Shown: positions 51,460-60,304, counted from the first letter of the stretch. The stretch is 64,000 bases of DNA from UBA4742 sp963785815 (GCA_963785815.1 CAWAWN010000001.1:1302001-1366000); one strand, 5' to 3'. Numbers and translations: made by a program. Notes: generated from the letters alone by a model not told the origin.

Positions 51460-52662
51460 ATGAGCAGCGCCACGGCTACCCCGAGAAAGGACCCGAAGAC
51501 GGGCACCTGGTGGTTCGTGGTGGATCTCCCCGCCGGACCGGGTGGCCGTCGTCGGCAGGCGAGGCGCCGCGGCTTCCCGACCAAGAAGGACGCCCAGGCG
51601 GCACTCGACCAGTTGCGCGTGGGAGCCGGGATGGGCGCCTACGTCGCGCCGGCCCGCCAGACCTTCTCGAACTTCCTCAAGATCGACTGGCTCCCGGTGA
51701 TCCGGCGGTCCCTGGCCGAAAGCACCTGGGAGTCTTACGAGCGGAACATCCGCAACCACGTCGAACCGAACGTCGGTCACCTATCCCTGCAGGCCCTCGA
51801 CGGGGCCGCTCTGAACCGGCTCTACAGCGATCTCCTCGAGAACGGACGCCTGCTCGGGCACCAGTCCCCCGGTTTGAAGCCTCGGACGGTCCGCTACATC
51901 CATACGATCATTCACTCGGCCCTTGACGACGCCGTCCGGTGGCACCGTGTGCCGCTGAACGCGGCCGACCAGGCCACACCGCCGTCTGCGAAATCGGCGA
52001 AATCCCCCGAGATGCAGGTGTGGTCGGGTGGCCAGGTGGCGCGGTTCCTACGGCTGACCGAGAACGATCGCTACCACTGGCCCTGGATGTTCCTCGCGAC
52101 GAAGGGGTGCCGGCGCGGTGAGGCGCTCGGGCTTCGCTGGGATGACCTCGACTTCGAGCGCAGACTCGCGTCCATCCGCCAGGAGCTCATCCCCCTCACC
52201 AAGCCGTCGGGCCGTGGCCGCGAGGGGCGGCTCCTGCCGCGCACCAAGTCCGGATGGCCACGGGTTATCGAACTCGATACCCGGACCGTTGCCAGTCTGC
52301 GCAGCTGGCGAGCCCGCCAAGCTCAGGAACGACTCCTCTTGGGCGACGCGTACCTCGATCTAGACCTGATCTTCCCTCGGCCGGATGGGCGTCCTTACCA
52401 CCCGGAGGCGTTCTCCAAGACCTTCGACCGACGTGTACGCCAGCCGGCCTTCGCCGATCTGCCGGTGATCCGCCTGCACGACCTGCGCCACACTTGGGCG
52501 ACGCTGGCGCTCGTAGCGGGCGTGGATGTCAGGATCGTCGCCGACCGTCTGGGTCACTCGAGCCCGATGATCACCTGGCAGACCTATCAGCACGTCATCA
52601 AGGGCATGCAGTCCGACGCCGCGGAACGGGTAGCCGATCTGATCTTCGGTGCCGGGTCGTGA
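51460..52662 (+). CDS. Tyrosine recombinase (site-specific integrase)
   Basis: The 400-aa phage-type integrase has an AP2-like N-terminal arm-binding domain (WWFVVDLPAGPGGRRRQARR), a core-binding SAM-like domain (TFSNFLKIDWLPVIRRSLAE) and a catalytic domain with Arg in TKGCRRGEALGLRW near residue 216, HDLRHTWATLAL near 338, LGHSSPMITWQTYQHV with His near 363 and nucleophile Tyr near 376. All catalytic residues are present. It ends 208 bp from tRNA-Gln, the usual attachment target arrangement. It starts directly after the XRE stop. Confidence 0.93.
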   Translation: MSSATATPRKDPKTGTWWFVVDLPAGPGGRRRQARRRGFPTKKDAQAALDQLRVGAGMGAYVAPARQTFSNFLKIDWLPVIRRSLAESTWESYERNIRNHVEPNVGHLSLQALDGAALNRLYSDLLENGRLLGHQSPGLKPRTVRYIHTIIHSALDDAVRWHRVPLNAADQATPPSAKSAKSPEMQVWSGGQVARFLRLTENDRYHWPWMFLATKGCRRGEALGLRWDDLDFERRLASIRQELIPLTKPSGRGREGRLLPRTKSGWPRVIELDTRTVASLRSWRARQAQERLLLGDAYLDLDLIFPRPDGRPYHPEAFSKTFDRRVRQPAFADLPVIRLHDLRHTWATLALVAGVDVRIVADRLGHSSPMITWQTYQHVIKGMQSDAAERVADLIFGAGS

Positions 52663-52827
52663 CGGCCCATCCGGCACACCCGTCCCGCCGACCGTCATTG
52701 CGGATGGTGGCCGATCCCGTGACGAACGGCGTGTCGGATCGTACACAACTGGCCGTTGTCGAAGCGCTGCTCGGAAGATGTGTGACCAACCTGTGACCAC
52801 GGCGGCATCTCGTGCCCTTTCACGATG

Positions 52828-52854
52828 AAGGCCCAGGTCGCTGACCTGGGCCTT
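52828..52854. terminator. Hairpin between integrase and tRNA-Gln
   Basis: AAGGCCCAGGTC-GCT-GACCTGGGCCTT has a perfect 12-bp stem, followed by T on the plus strand. It can end both the integrase and the tRNA transcript. Confidence 0.75.
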
Positions 52855-52869
52855 TGCGCTTGGAGCAGA

Positions 52870-52891
52870 GCTCGGGGGGGAGGACTCGAAC
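52870..52891. repeat. Right att copy within tRNA-Gln
   Basis: The 22-bp att core covers the acceptor 3' strand and T-arm of the tRNA, the preferred site for tyrosine recombinases; the copy at 41001 is identical. Confidence 0.8.
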
Positions 52892-52942
52892 CCCCAACGA
52901 GTGGACCAGAACCACTTGTGTTGCCAATTACACCACCCCCGA
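52871..52942 (-). tRNA. tRNA-Gln (anticodon CTG)
   Basis: A 72-nt cloverleaf. The acceptor TCGGGGG pairs with CCCCCGA, the anticodon loop TTCTGGT has anticodon CTG between AGTGG and CCACT, and the T arm contains GGTTCGAGTCC. Like many actinobacteria, this organism may charge tRNA-Gln through GltX and GatCAB; the gatCAB genes are not seen here. Confidence 0.93.
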
Positions 52943-53027
52943 AGGTGGTTGCTCCCCGCAGGGGGGCACCGCACTCTAGCGACTGGCCCGGACGGGCGGA
53001 AAACTCGATCGCCCGTTCGGGCGGGGA

Positions 53028-53630
53028 TCAGGCGACGTGGGAGAGGCGCCGGTAGCCGATGAGGCGACCGAGCGAGACGGCCGCCGTCTCCCGCGCGTAC
53101 TGGTAGGGCGACGAGGGCTCGTCGTCGGGCGAGACGTGGGCCGACATCCCGAGCTCGTCGGCGATCTGGCCGATGCGGTAGGCGTGGTACGGATCCGACA
53201 CCAGCAGCACGTCGGGCGCCACCCGGTCCTGGTGCAGGATGTTGGCCGCGGCCGACAGCTCCTGGTAGCTGTCGGTGCCCTGGTTCTCGAGCTTCACGGC
53301 CGAGGCCGGGATGCCGTCGGCCACCAGGTAGTCGTAGCCGGTGACCCCCTGGGTGACCCGATCGCCCGGCTGCTTGCCGCCGGTGACCACGATCATCGGG
53401 GCCCGGCCGGCTCGGTACAGGGCGGCGGCGTGGTCGAGCCGGGCCTTGAGGACCGGCGATGGCTTGCCGTTCCACTGGGCCGCGCCCATGACCACGATGG
53501 CGGCGGCCGACGCCCCGGTCTGCTGGCGCGATGCCCACCACACCTGGGCGAAGGTCACGCCGAGGTAGAGCGCGACCAGCGCCACCAGTCCCAGAGCGAC
53601 CTTGATCGGCAGCTTGAGGAGGCGGAGCAC
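53028..53630 (-). CDS. YdcF/SanA-like DUF218 protein
   Basis: The 200-aa protein has one N-terminal membrane helix (LLKLPIKVALGLVALVALYL) and a DUF218 domain: AAAIVVMGAAQWNGKPSPVL, MIVVTGGKQPGDRVTQG, DSYQELSAAANIL, and LLVSDPYHAYRIGQIA near residue 140. The family is associated with envelope barrier functions and vancomycin tolerance. The exact activity is unknown. The GTG start overlaps the gltX stop by one base (TAGTG), so the genes are co-translated. Confidence 0.85.
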   Translation of the reverse strand: MLRLLKLPIKVALGLVALVALYLGVTFAQVWWASRQQTGASAAAIVVMGAAQWNGKPSPVLKARLDHAAALYRAGRAPMIVVTGGKQPGDRVTQGVTGYDYLVADGIPASAVKLENQGTDSYQELSAAANILHQDRVAPDVLLVSDPYHAYRIGQIADELGMSAHVSPDDEPSSPYQYARETAAVSLGRLIGYRRLSHVA

Positions 53631-55054
53631 TAGAGCTGTTCTCGCGCCGCCTGCAGCCGGGTCAGGGTGCGGTCCCGGCCCAGGACCACCATCGATTCGC
53701 CCAGCGGCGGGCCCACCGAGCGGCCGGTCACGGCCACCCGGATCGGCGCCTGCCACTGCTTGCGGGGCAGGCCGAGGCGCTCGCCCGCGGCCCCGATCAC
53801 CCCCATGAGGACGTCGGACTCCCAGTCGCAGTCGGCGTAGGCCCCGGCCACCGCGTCGAGCATGGCCGCGGCCGCCTCGCCGCCGGCGACCATGACCTTG
53901 TCCCACGAGGCCCGGTCGATCGTCGGTTCGGCCAGGAACAGGAAGTCGACGTAGCCGGGCACCTGGTCGAGTCGGGTCACCCGGTCTCGCACCAGGGGCG
54001 CCATGGCCGCGAAGGCGTCCGGGTCGTACTCGTCGGGCGACCACGGGCGCTCACCCCGGTCGCCGGTCAGCCACGGCGCCGAGCGGGCGATGAACTCCTC
54101 GTCGGAGAGCGCGCGGATGTACTCACCGTCGAAGTGGTCGAGCTTCTTGAGGTCGAAGAAGGCGGACGACGAGGTCACCTCCGAGATGTCGAACAGGTCG
54201 ACGATCTCGCGCAGGGGCCGGATCTCCACGCCGTCGGGTGCCCCCCAGCCCAGGGTGGCCAGGTAGTTGGTCATGGCCTCGGCCAGGTAGCCCCGGGCCA
54301 CGTAGTCGCCGACCGACACGTCGTCGCGGCGCTTGGACAGCTTCTGGCGCTTCTCGTTCACGATGAGCGGGACGTGGGCGAACTGGGGCTGGTAGTCGAT
54401 GCCCAGGGCCTGGCGCAGCAGCAGCACCTTGGGCGTGGTGTTGATGAGGTCCTCGCCCCGGATGATGTGGGTGATGTCCAGGTCGGCGTCGTCCACCGCG
54501 TTGGCCAGCAGGAACATGGGCACGCCCCCGCTGCGGACGATGACGAAGTCCTCCAGGTTGGCGTTCTCGAAGGTGACCTCGCCCCGGATCAGGTCGGTGA
54601 ACGAGGTGGCCCCCTCGTCGGGCACCCGGAAGCGCGCCACCACGCCGGGACCGTCGGCCACCTGGCGGTCCCGGCAGTACCCGTCGTAGCCGGGGGTCTT
54701 GCGCCCGGCCGCGGCGTTGCGGGCGTCGAGGGCCTCGCGGGTGCAGTCGCAGCGGTAGGCCAGGCCGCCGTCGAGCAGCCGGCGGGCCGCCTCCCGGTAC
54801 AACCCGGTGCGCTCGGACTGGTGCACCGGGTCGCCGTCCCAGTCGATGCCCAGCCAGCGCAGCGACTCGTAGATGGCGTCGACCAGCTCGGGCCGGGACC
54901 GCTCGGCGTCGGTGTCCTCGATGCGCAGCACCATCTCGCCCCCGTGGTGACGGGCGAAGAGCCAGTTGAACAGGGCGGTGCGGGCGCCGCCGATGTGCAG
55001 GTAGCCCGTGGGCGCGGGCGCGAAACGGACGCGGACGGGGGGTTCGGTCACCAT
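53630..55054 (-). CDS. gltX: Glutamyl-tRNA synthetase
   Basis: This 474-aa class I aminoacyl-tRNA synthetase has the HIGH motif in YLHIGGARTALFNWLFAR near residue 20, a zinc-like CDCTREALDARNAAAGR region, and the KMSKS motif as KLSKR near 238. The C-terminal helical anticodon domain is of normal length. It attaches Glu to tRNA-Glu and possibly to tRNA-Gln for later amidation; both tRNAs are in this window. Confidence 0.96.
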   Translation of the reverse strand: MVTEPPVRVRFAPAPTGYLHIGGARTALFNWLFARHHGGEMVLRIEDTDAERSRPELVDAIYESLRWLGIDWDGDPVHQSERTGLYREAARRLLDGGLAYRCDCTREALDARNAAAGRKTPGYDGYCRDRQVADGPGVVARFRVPDEGATSFTDLIRGEVTFENANLEDFVIVRSGGVPMFLLANAVDDADLDITHIIRGEDLINTTPKVLLLRQALGIDYQPQFAHVPLIVNEKRQKLSKRRDDVSVGDYVARGYLAEAMTNYLATLGWGAPDGVEIRPLREIVDLFDISEVTSSSAFFDLKKLDHFDGEYIRALSDEEFIARSAPWLTGDRGERPWSPDEYDPDAFAAMAPLVRDRVTRLDQVPGYVDFLFLAEPTIDRASWDKVMVAGGEAAAAMLDAVAGAYADCDWESDVLMGVIGAAGERLGLPRKQWQAPIRVAVTGRSVGPPLGESMVVLGRDRTLTRLQAAREQL

Positions 55055-55114
55055 CCGATGCTAACGGTGTGGCTGACCCGGTCCCGAGCAGGTCGGCCGG
55101 TAGCATCGTCTCTC

Positions 55115-55945
55115 GTGCGCCCCCGCTCGCTGCTCTCGATCCTGTTCGTCGCGTCCCTGGCGGCCCCGTTGGCCTGCTCCGGCCACCACACGGCCGCCTC
55201 GATCACGCCTCGTCAGGTGCCCAACACCACCAACACCACGGTGCCTCGCGATCCGTACATCACCGAGATCGCCACGGCCAAGGTGCCGCTGGTGCAGGTC
55301 TTCCACGACCAGCCCGGCCAGCCCTCCACCACCACGACCGTCGCGCCCACCACCACCCACCAGGCCCCGCCCATCCCCCGCGCCGGGCTGAACGCGGCCG
55401 GGGTGGCCATCGAGCCCAACGGCTACGCCTATTCGAACCCGACCTACTTCAACAACCCGCTGGTGTTCGACGTGGTCAAGGACGAGGGCGACTGGCTGGC
55501 CGTGTCGATGCTGGCCCGCCCCAACCAGCAGGTGGGTTGGGTCCGTCGCGACGACGTGACGCTGAGCACCACCCAGTACCGCATGGAGCTGAGCGTCTCG
55601 AACTTCGACCTGAAGGTCTTCGACGGGCCGAACCTGGTGGTGGAGACCAAGGTGGTGGTGGGCACGCCGTCCACCCCCACGCCGCTCGGCCACTTCTACC
55701 TGACCGAGAAGATCGCCCGGCCACCCACCAGCGCCTACGGCTCGTGGATCATGGCCACCAGCGCCTACTCCGAGCAGCTCGACAGCTTCGACGGCGGCCT
55801 GCCCCAGGTCGCCTTCCACGGCACCAACGCCCCGCAGCTCATCGGCACCCGGGCGTCCAACGGCTGCGTGCGCATGCCCGACGCGGTCGACATCCAGCTG
55901 GCCGGCCTGCTCCCGCCCGGCACCCCCATCACCATCGAAGCCTGA
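55115..55945 (+). CDS. L,D-transpeptidase (YkuD) with exported N-terminus
   Basis: The 276-aa protein has a signal peptide (LLSILFVASLAAPLACSG, possibly a lipoprotein at the Cys), a Thr/Pro-rich linker, an SH3-like domain (FDVVKDEGDWLAVSM, VGWVRRDDV), and the YkuD domain with YRMELSVSNFDLKVFDG, GHFYLTEKI, and the catalytic motif HGTNAPQLIGTRASNGCVRM near 230-250. It forms 3-3 cross-links or attaches proteins to peptidoglycan. GTG 55115; divergent from gltX with a 60-bp gap. Confidence 0.9.
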   Translation: MRPRSLLSILFVASLAAPLACSGHHTAASITPRQVPNTTNTTVPRDPYITEIATAKVPLVQVFHDQPGQPSTTTTVAPTTTHQAPPIPRAGLNAAGVAIEPNGYAYSNPTYFNNPLVFDVVKDEGDWLAVSMLARPNQQVGWVRRDDVTLSTTQYRMELSVSNFDLKVFDGPNLVVETKVVVGTPSTPTPLGHFYLTEKIARPPTSAYGSWIMATSAYSEQLDSFDGGLPQVAFHGTNAPQLIGTRASNGCVRMPDAVDIQLAGLLPPGTPITIEA

Positions 55946-55986
55946 GCTCCTCGGACGGAAGGCTTGCCGACCGGAGGGCCAACAGA

Positions 55987-56523
55987 TCACGTCGTCGGCG
56001 CGGCTCGCCGTTTGAAGAAGGCGCGCCAGTCGGCGGTGGCCTGGCGGGTCACCTCGTCGGGGGTGAGGCGGAGCACGGCCTGGGGCACCAGGTCGGCGAT
56101 CCGGCGGCGTTCCATGTAGTGGTGGGGGTTGGCCGCCTCCTCGAACAGGGGACGGCGCAGGCGCAGCAGCTCAGGGTCGGGCGGAGCCAGGTAGCCCCAG
56201 ACCGTGAAGGCCACGGCCACGTCGTGCACCGACGGCGCCCGACCGAACAGCGAGGCCCGCTTGAGCGCCACCGCGCTGCAGCCCGAGATGACGTCGTCGA
56301 CCGACTCGGTGTCGTCGAGCTGCAGGCGGTCCTCGAAGCGACGGGCCAGCTTCAGCACGAAGCCCTGGTCGGGACCGGGGTAGCCCAGGCGCGGGCCGAG
56401 GGGCTGTCGACCGGTCAGCTCGCCGGGGCGGTCCGCCAACCACTCCTCGCCGTTCCAGGGCGGTGAGCGGTAGACGCGGGGTTTGTCGACGGGGGAGTGC
56501 GGCACGTACTCGGGAGCAGCCAT
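55987..56523 (-). CDS. Conserved hypothetical protein
   Basis: The 178-aa soluble protein has no domain that I recognise. It contains SPPWNGEEWLADRPGE, GPDQGFVLKLARRFEDRL, VDDVISGCSAVALKRASLFG and VHDVAVAFTVWGYLAPP. The middle helical region suggests an all-alpha protein. It starts ten bases after cimA and is probably in the same transcript. No link to branched-chain amino acids is evident. Confidence 0.75.
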   Translation of the reverse strand: MAAPEYVPHSPVDKPRVYRSPPWNGEEWLADRPGELTGRQPLGPRLGYPGPDQGFVLKLARRFEDRLQLDDTESVDDVISGCSAVALKRASLFGRAPSVHDVAVAFTVWGYLAPPDPELLRLRRPLFEEAANPHHYMERRRIADLVPQAVLRLTPDEVTRQATADWRAFFKRRAAPTT

Positions 56524-56533
56524 CGGGTCGATC

Positions 56534-58141
56534 CTAGGCCGTGGTGTGCAGCAGCCCGTAGACGAGCGAGTCGACCAGGGCGTGCCAGGACGCCTCGATG
56601 ACGTTGGTGTCCACCCCGACGGTGGTCCACACGTTCTCGCCGTCGGTGGAGTCGATGAGGACGCGCACCACCGCCCCGGTGGCCGATCCCCCGTCGAGCA
56701 CCCGCACCTTGAAGTCGGTGAGGTGGATGCGCTCGAGGGCCGGGAACCCGCCGTCGAGGGCGGCGCGCACGGCGGCGTCGAGGGCGTTCACCGGGCCGTT
56801 GCCCTCGCCCACCGCCGCCACCCGCACCCCGTCCACCCACAGCTTGACGGTGGCCTCGACGCTCACCTCGACCGCGTCCTCCCGGGTGACGGGGCCTTCG
56901 CGGTGGTAGCTCGACACCCGGTAGGCCTCGACCTCGAAGAACTCGTGGCTCCAGCCCGCGGCCCGGCGCATCAACAGCTCGAGCGAAGCGTCGGCCGCCT
57001 CGAACAGCCAGCCCTTGGCCTCGAGGGCCTTGAGCTGGTCGCTGACCAGCCCGGCGGCCCGGTCGTCGAGCACGACGCCCAACTCGCGCGCCTTCATGGC
57101 CATCCCGGCCCGGCCCCCGAGGTCGGACACCAGCACCCGGGTGTGGTTGCCCACCACCGTGGGGTCGACGTGCTCGTAGGTGGCGCCTCCGGCCCGACCC
57201 AACGCCGAGGTGTGCAGCCCGCCCTTGTGGGCGAAGGCGGACACGCCCACGAACGGGTCGGCAGGCGACGGCGGCACGTTGACCAGCTCGGCCACGTGGC
57301 GGCTGACCGCGGTCAGCCGCTCGAGGCGTCCCTCGGGCAGCGTGGCGATGCCCAACTTGAGCGTGAGGTCGGGGATGACGGTCATGAGGTTGGCGTTGCC
57401 GGTGCGCTCGCCGTAGCCGTTGACCGTGCCCTGCACCTGGGTGGCGCCGCCCAGCACGGCCGCCACCGAGTTGGCCACCGCGCAGCCCGAGTCGTTCTGG
57501 GTGTGGATGCCGATGCCCACCCCCGACAGGTGGGCCCGCACCTCGGCGGTGATGCGCTGCACCTCGTGGGGCAGGGACCCGCCGTTGGTGTCGCACAGCA
57601 CCACGCAGTCGGCGCCGGACATGGCCGCCGCCTCGACCACCGAGAGAGCGTAACCGGCGTTGGCCTTGTAACCGTCGAAGAAGTGCTCGGCGTCGAAGAA
57701 GACGCGCCGGCCCGCGGCCTTGAGGAACTCGACCGACTCGCCCACCATGGCCACGCCCTCGTCCAGGGTCGTCTGGAGGGCCTCGGTGACGTGGAAGTCC
57801 CAGCTCTTGCCCACGATGCACACCGTGCTGGTCTCGGCCGCCACCAGAGCCGCCAGCGTGGGATCGACGTCGACCTTGCCGGCCGGGCGCCGGGTCGACC
57901 CGAAGGCCACCAGCTCGGCGGTGGACAGGTGCAGGTCGCGTGGGGCGCGGCGGAAGAACTCCTCGTCGCGGGGGTTGGCCTGGGGGTAGCCCCCTTCGAT
58001 CCAGCGCACGCCCAACCAGTCGAGCTGCTCGGCCACTCGCAGCTTGTCCTCGACGGTGAGCGAGATGCCCTCGAACTGGGCGCCGTCGCGCAGGGTCGTG
58101 TCGAAGATCTCGACCGAGGTCGGTACCCCGTCAGCTGACAT
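56534..58141 (-). CDS. cimA: (R)-citramalate synthase
   Basis: The 535-aa protein is an HMGL/LeuA-type TIM barrel. It has EIFDTTLRDGAQFEGISLTV (catalytic Arg-Asp), SWDFHVTEALQTTLDEG, VLCDTNGGSLPHEV, GIHTQNDSGCAVANSVAAVL and FAHKGGLHTSALGR, followed by a C-terminal LeuA_dimer regulatory domain (about 400-535). It condenses pyruvate and acetyl-CoA to citramalate, making isoleucine without threonine. The length and CimA-specific DTTLRDGAQ pattern exclude LeuA. It overlaps ilvE by 11 bases. Confidence 0.93.
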   Translation of the reverse strand: MSADGVPTSVEIFDTTLRDGAQFEGISLTVEDKLRVAEQLDWLGVRWIEGGYPQANPRDEEFFRRAPRDLHLSTAELVAFGSTRRPAGKVDVDPTLAALVAAETSTVCIVGKSWDFHVTEALQTTLDEGVAMVGESVEFLKAAGRRVFFDAEHFFDGYKANAGYALSVVEAAAMSGADCVVLCDTNGGSLPHEVQRITAEVRAHLSGVGIGIHTQNDSGCAVANSVAAVLGGATQVQGTVNGYGERTGNANLMTVIPDLTLKLGIATLPEGRLERLTAVSRHVAELVNVPPSPADPFVGVSAFAHKGGLHTSALGRAGGATYEHVDPTVVGNHTRVLVSDLGGRAGMAMKARELGVVLDDRAAGLVSDQLKALEAKGWLFEAADASLELLMRRAAGWSHEFFEVEAYRVSSYHREGPVTREDAVEVSVEATVKLWVDGVRVAAVGEGNGPVNALDAAVRAALDGGFPALERIHLTDFKVRVLDGGSATGAVVRVLIDSTDGENVWTTVGVDTNVIEASWHALVDSLVYGLLHTTA

Positions 58142-59048
58142 GTTCGAGCCAGTCCTTGTAGCGGTCGACCTGGCCGCGGACGGTCTTGGCGTACTCGGCG
58201 GCGATGGCGGTGGTCATGGTGCCCGGCACCGGGATGGGTCGGTCGTCGACGGAGCTCACGGCGCTGACCTCGGCGGCGGTGCCGCACACGAACATCTCCT
58301 CGCAGATGTAGAGGTCGCTTCGGGTCAGGTCGTCGAAGCGCGTTTCGAAGCCCAGGTCGCGGGCGATGGTCATGACCGTGTCCTGGGTGATGCCTTCCAG
58401 GGCGCCGGCGGCCAGGGGCGGCGTGATGAGCACGCCGCCGCGCGCCGCGAAGATGTTCTCGCCGGTGCACTCGCTGACGAACCCGGCCGAGTTCAACATG
58501 ATGGCCTCGTCGTAGCCGGCCTTGAGGGCCTCGACCTTGGCCAACGACGAGTTGACGTAGTTGCCGGTGGTCTTGGCCGCCGGGGGCATGGTGTTGTGGT
58601 CGTGGCGAGACCACGACGAGATCTTCATGCGCACGCCCTTGGTCACCGCGTCGTCACCCAGGTACGCCCCCCACGGCCAGCAGGCAATGGACACGTCGAC
58701 CGAGCAGGGCAGGGTGTTGAGCCCCATCTCGCCGTAGCCGAAGTAGGCGATGGGCCGGATGTAGCACGAGGGCAGCCCTGAGGAGGCCACCACCGCCTTG
58801 GTCGCCTCGACCAGCTCCTCGACCGAGTAGGGCAGGTCCATCATCATGATGCGGGCCGAGTTGTGCAGCCGGGCCATGTGGTCGGTGAGGCGGAACACGG
58901 CGGGTCCGTCGGCGGTCTCGTAGGCGCGGATGCCCTCGAACACGCCCATGCCGTAGTGCAACGAGTGGGTGAGGATGTGGATGTTGGCGTCGTCCCAGTC
59001 GACGAGCTGGCCGTTCATCCAGATCTTGGCGGTGGGCGTGATGGGCAT
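58131..59048 (-). CDS. ilvE: Branched-chain amino-acid aminotransferase
   Basis: This 305-aa fold-IV PLP enzyme has IWMNGQLVDWDDANIHILTH, GMGVFEGIRAYE, YIRPIAYFGYGEMGL, a PLP lysine in ATGNYVNSSLAKVEALKAG-like TTGNYVNSSLAKVEALKAG near residue 160, and EMFVCGTAAEVSAVSSVDDR. It transfers the amino group between glutamate and the keto acids of Leu, Ile and Val. It is the middle gene of leuB-ilvE-cimA. Confidence 0.95.
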   Translation of the reverse strand: MPITPTAKIWMNGQLVDWDDANIHILTHSLHYGMGVFEGIRAYETADGPAVFRLTDHMARLHNSARIMMMDLPYSVEELVEATKAVVASSGLPSCYIRPIAYFGYGEMGLNTLPCSVDVSIACWPWGAYLGDDAVTKGVRMKISSWSRHDHNTMPPAAKTTGNYVNSSLAKVEALKAGYDEAIMLNSAGFVSECTGENIFAARGGVLITPPLAAGALEGITQDTVMTIARDLGFETRFDDLTRSDLYICEEMFVCGTAAEVSAVSSVDDRPIPVPGTMTTAIAAEYAKTVRGQVDRYKDWLEHVS

Positions 59049-59060
59049 GGGGTTCCCCTT

Positions 59061-59142
59061 GCGGTCGGTCGGCGAGCGGTCGCCGATCAGGGTCGGTGGG
59101 CGACGTGGTCGCCGGTCAGAGTCGGTGGGCGACGGCGTCGCC
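59061..59142. repeat. Tandem repeat at the leuB 3' end
   Basis: Two 29-bp units (59085-59113 and 59114-59142, 25 matches) and a partial third (59061-59084) repeat the sequence coding for the end of LeuB, so the gap to ilvE is built from copies of the leuB tail. Confidence 0.6.
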
Positions 59143-60141
59143 GATCTCGTTGGTGCTGCCCGTGAGCGACGACGGGTCCGCGCAGGCCTTGCGGATGCGG
59201 GCGGCGGCGTCGGCCTCGCCCAGGAACTCGAGCATCATGGCCGCCGAGAGGATGGCGGCGATGGGGTTGGCCTTGGCCTGGCCGGCGATGTCGGGCGCCG
59301 AGCCGTGGACCGGTTCGAACATGGACGGCCCGGTGCGGTCGGGGTTGAGGTTGCCCGACGAGGCCAGCCCGATGCCGCCCGATACCGCGCCGCCCAGGTC
59401 GGTGAGGATGTCGCCGAAGAGGTTGTCGGTCACGATCACGTCGTACTGCTGGGGCGACTGCACGAAGTAGATGCAGGCCGCATCCACGTGGTTGTAGGCG
59501 GTGGCCACGTCGGGGTACTCGGTGGCCACCTGGTTGAAGGTCCGCTCCCACAGGTCGCCGGCGAAGGTCAACACGTTGGTCTTGTGCACCAGCGTGAGGT
59601 GGCGGCGGGGACGCGACCGGGCCAGCTCGAAGGCGTAGCGCACGCAGCGCTCCACCCCGTGGCGGGTGTTGACCGAGCCCTGCGTGGCGATCTCGTGCGG
59701 GGTCCCCTTGCGCAGGAAGCCTCCCTCGCCGGCGTAGGTGCCCTCGGTGTTCTCCCGGATGACGACGAACTCGTGGGAGCCGTCGGGAGCCACGAAGGGC
59801 CGCTGGTTGATGTAGAGGTCGAGATCGAAGCGCATCTTGAGCAGCAGACCTCGCTCGATGAGCCCGGGCGGCACCTCGGGCGTGCCCACCGCGCCCACGA
59901 GCAGGGCGTCGAGCTGGCGCCACTCGTCCACGATCTCGTCGCTGAGCACCAGGCCGTCGCGCCCGTAGCGGGCACCGCCCAGGTCGTAGTCGACGGTGTC
60001 GAGCTCGACGCCGGCGGCGGCCACCACCTTGAGGGCCTCGGCCACCACCTCGGGGCCGATGCCGTCACCCCCGACGATCCCGACACGGGGACGACCGTCG
60101 CGTCGGGCGGGGCTCGGGGTGGTCGATGGGGAGTTGCTCAC
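59116..60141 (-). CDS. leuB: 3-isopropylmalate dehydrogenase
   Basis: The 341-aa protein has VGIVGGDGIGPEVVAEALKV, NTEGTYAGEGGFLRKGT, VHKTNVLTFAGDLWERTF, the substrate-metal motif VTDNLFGDILTDLGG, and FEPVHGSAPDIAGQAKANP. It oxidises 3-isopropylmalate in leucine synthesis and, in the CimA route, methylmalate for isoleucine. GTG 60141 gives a normal length. An attenuator-like leader lies just upstream. Confidence 0.93.
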   Translation of the reverse strand: MSNSPSTTPSPARRDGRPRVGIVGGDGIGPEVVAEALKVVAAAGVELDTVDYDLGGARYGRDGLVLSDEIVDEWRQLDALLVGAVGTPEVPPGLIERGLLLKMRFDLDLYINQRPFVAPDGSHEFVVIRENTEGTYAGEGGFLRKGTPHEIATQGSVNTRHGVERCVRYAFELARSRPRRHLTLVHKTNVLTFAGDLWERTFNQVATEYPDVATAYNHVDAACIYFVQSPQQYDVIVTDNLFGDILTDLGGAVSGGIGLASSGNLNPDRTGPSMFEPVHGSAPDIAGQAKANPIAAILSAAMMLEFLGEADAAARIRKACADPSSLTGSTNEIGDAVAHRL

Positions 60142-60201
60142 GGGATGTCGGACCTTTCGCAGCGGGGGCGGTCCGGCCATCCGACCCGCCCCGAGAACGA
60201 G

Positions 60202-60225
60202 AAAACCGCCCACCGGGGTGGACGG
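60202..60225 (-). terminator. Intrinsic terminator in the leuB leader (attenuator)
   Basis: Read on the minus strand, CCGTCCACC-CC-GGTGGGCGG forms a 9-bp stem followed by TTTTCTCGTT. It lies 61 bases before the leuB start and inside its leader. Confidence 0.72.
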
Positions 60226-60231
60226 TCGAGA

Positions 60232-60256
60232 GCGCACGCCGGGGTACGACGTGCGC
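60232..60256 (-). other. Leader hairpin over the leader-peptide stop
   Basis: GCGCACG (60250-60256, read minus) pairs with CGTGCGC (60232-60238). The first base overlaps the stop codon of the leader peptide, the expected place for a pause or ribosome-sensing hairpin. Confidence 0.6.
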
Positions 60257-60297
60257 TACGGAATGATGGCTACCGGGGCGAGGGCGCGAAGTTGCAC
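60256..60297 (-). CDS. Leader peptide VQLRALAPVAIIP of the leuB operon
   Basis: A 13-codon frame (GTG start, TAG stop) contains six branched-chain residues: Val1, Leu3, Leu6, Val9, Ile11, Ile12. The start coincides with the predicted transcription start, so it would be a leaderless leader peptide. Slow translation at these codons when Leu, Val or Ile is scarce could prevent the downstream terminator. Confidence 0.65.
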   Translation of the reverse strand: MQLRALAPVAIIP

Positions 60298-60304
60298 TCC
60301 CACC

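Larger units (their letters stand above)
41001..52891. mobile_element. Decayed integrated island in tRNA-Gln
   Basis: An 11.9-kb segment bounded by a 22-bp direct repeat that equals the 3' end of tRNA-Gln(CTG). The intact tRNA, with the tyrosine recombinase next to it, is at the right end. Contents from left: IS256-type element, Flp-like gene, broken lipoprotein, GT39-like gene, inner tRNA-end copy, MobF relaxase pseudogene, excisionase-like gene, broken XRE gene and integrase. It has the anatomy of an integrative mobilisable element that has lost transfer functions. Confidence 0.7.
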
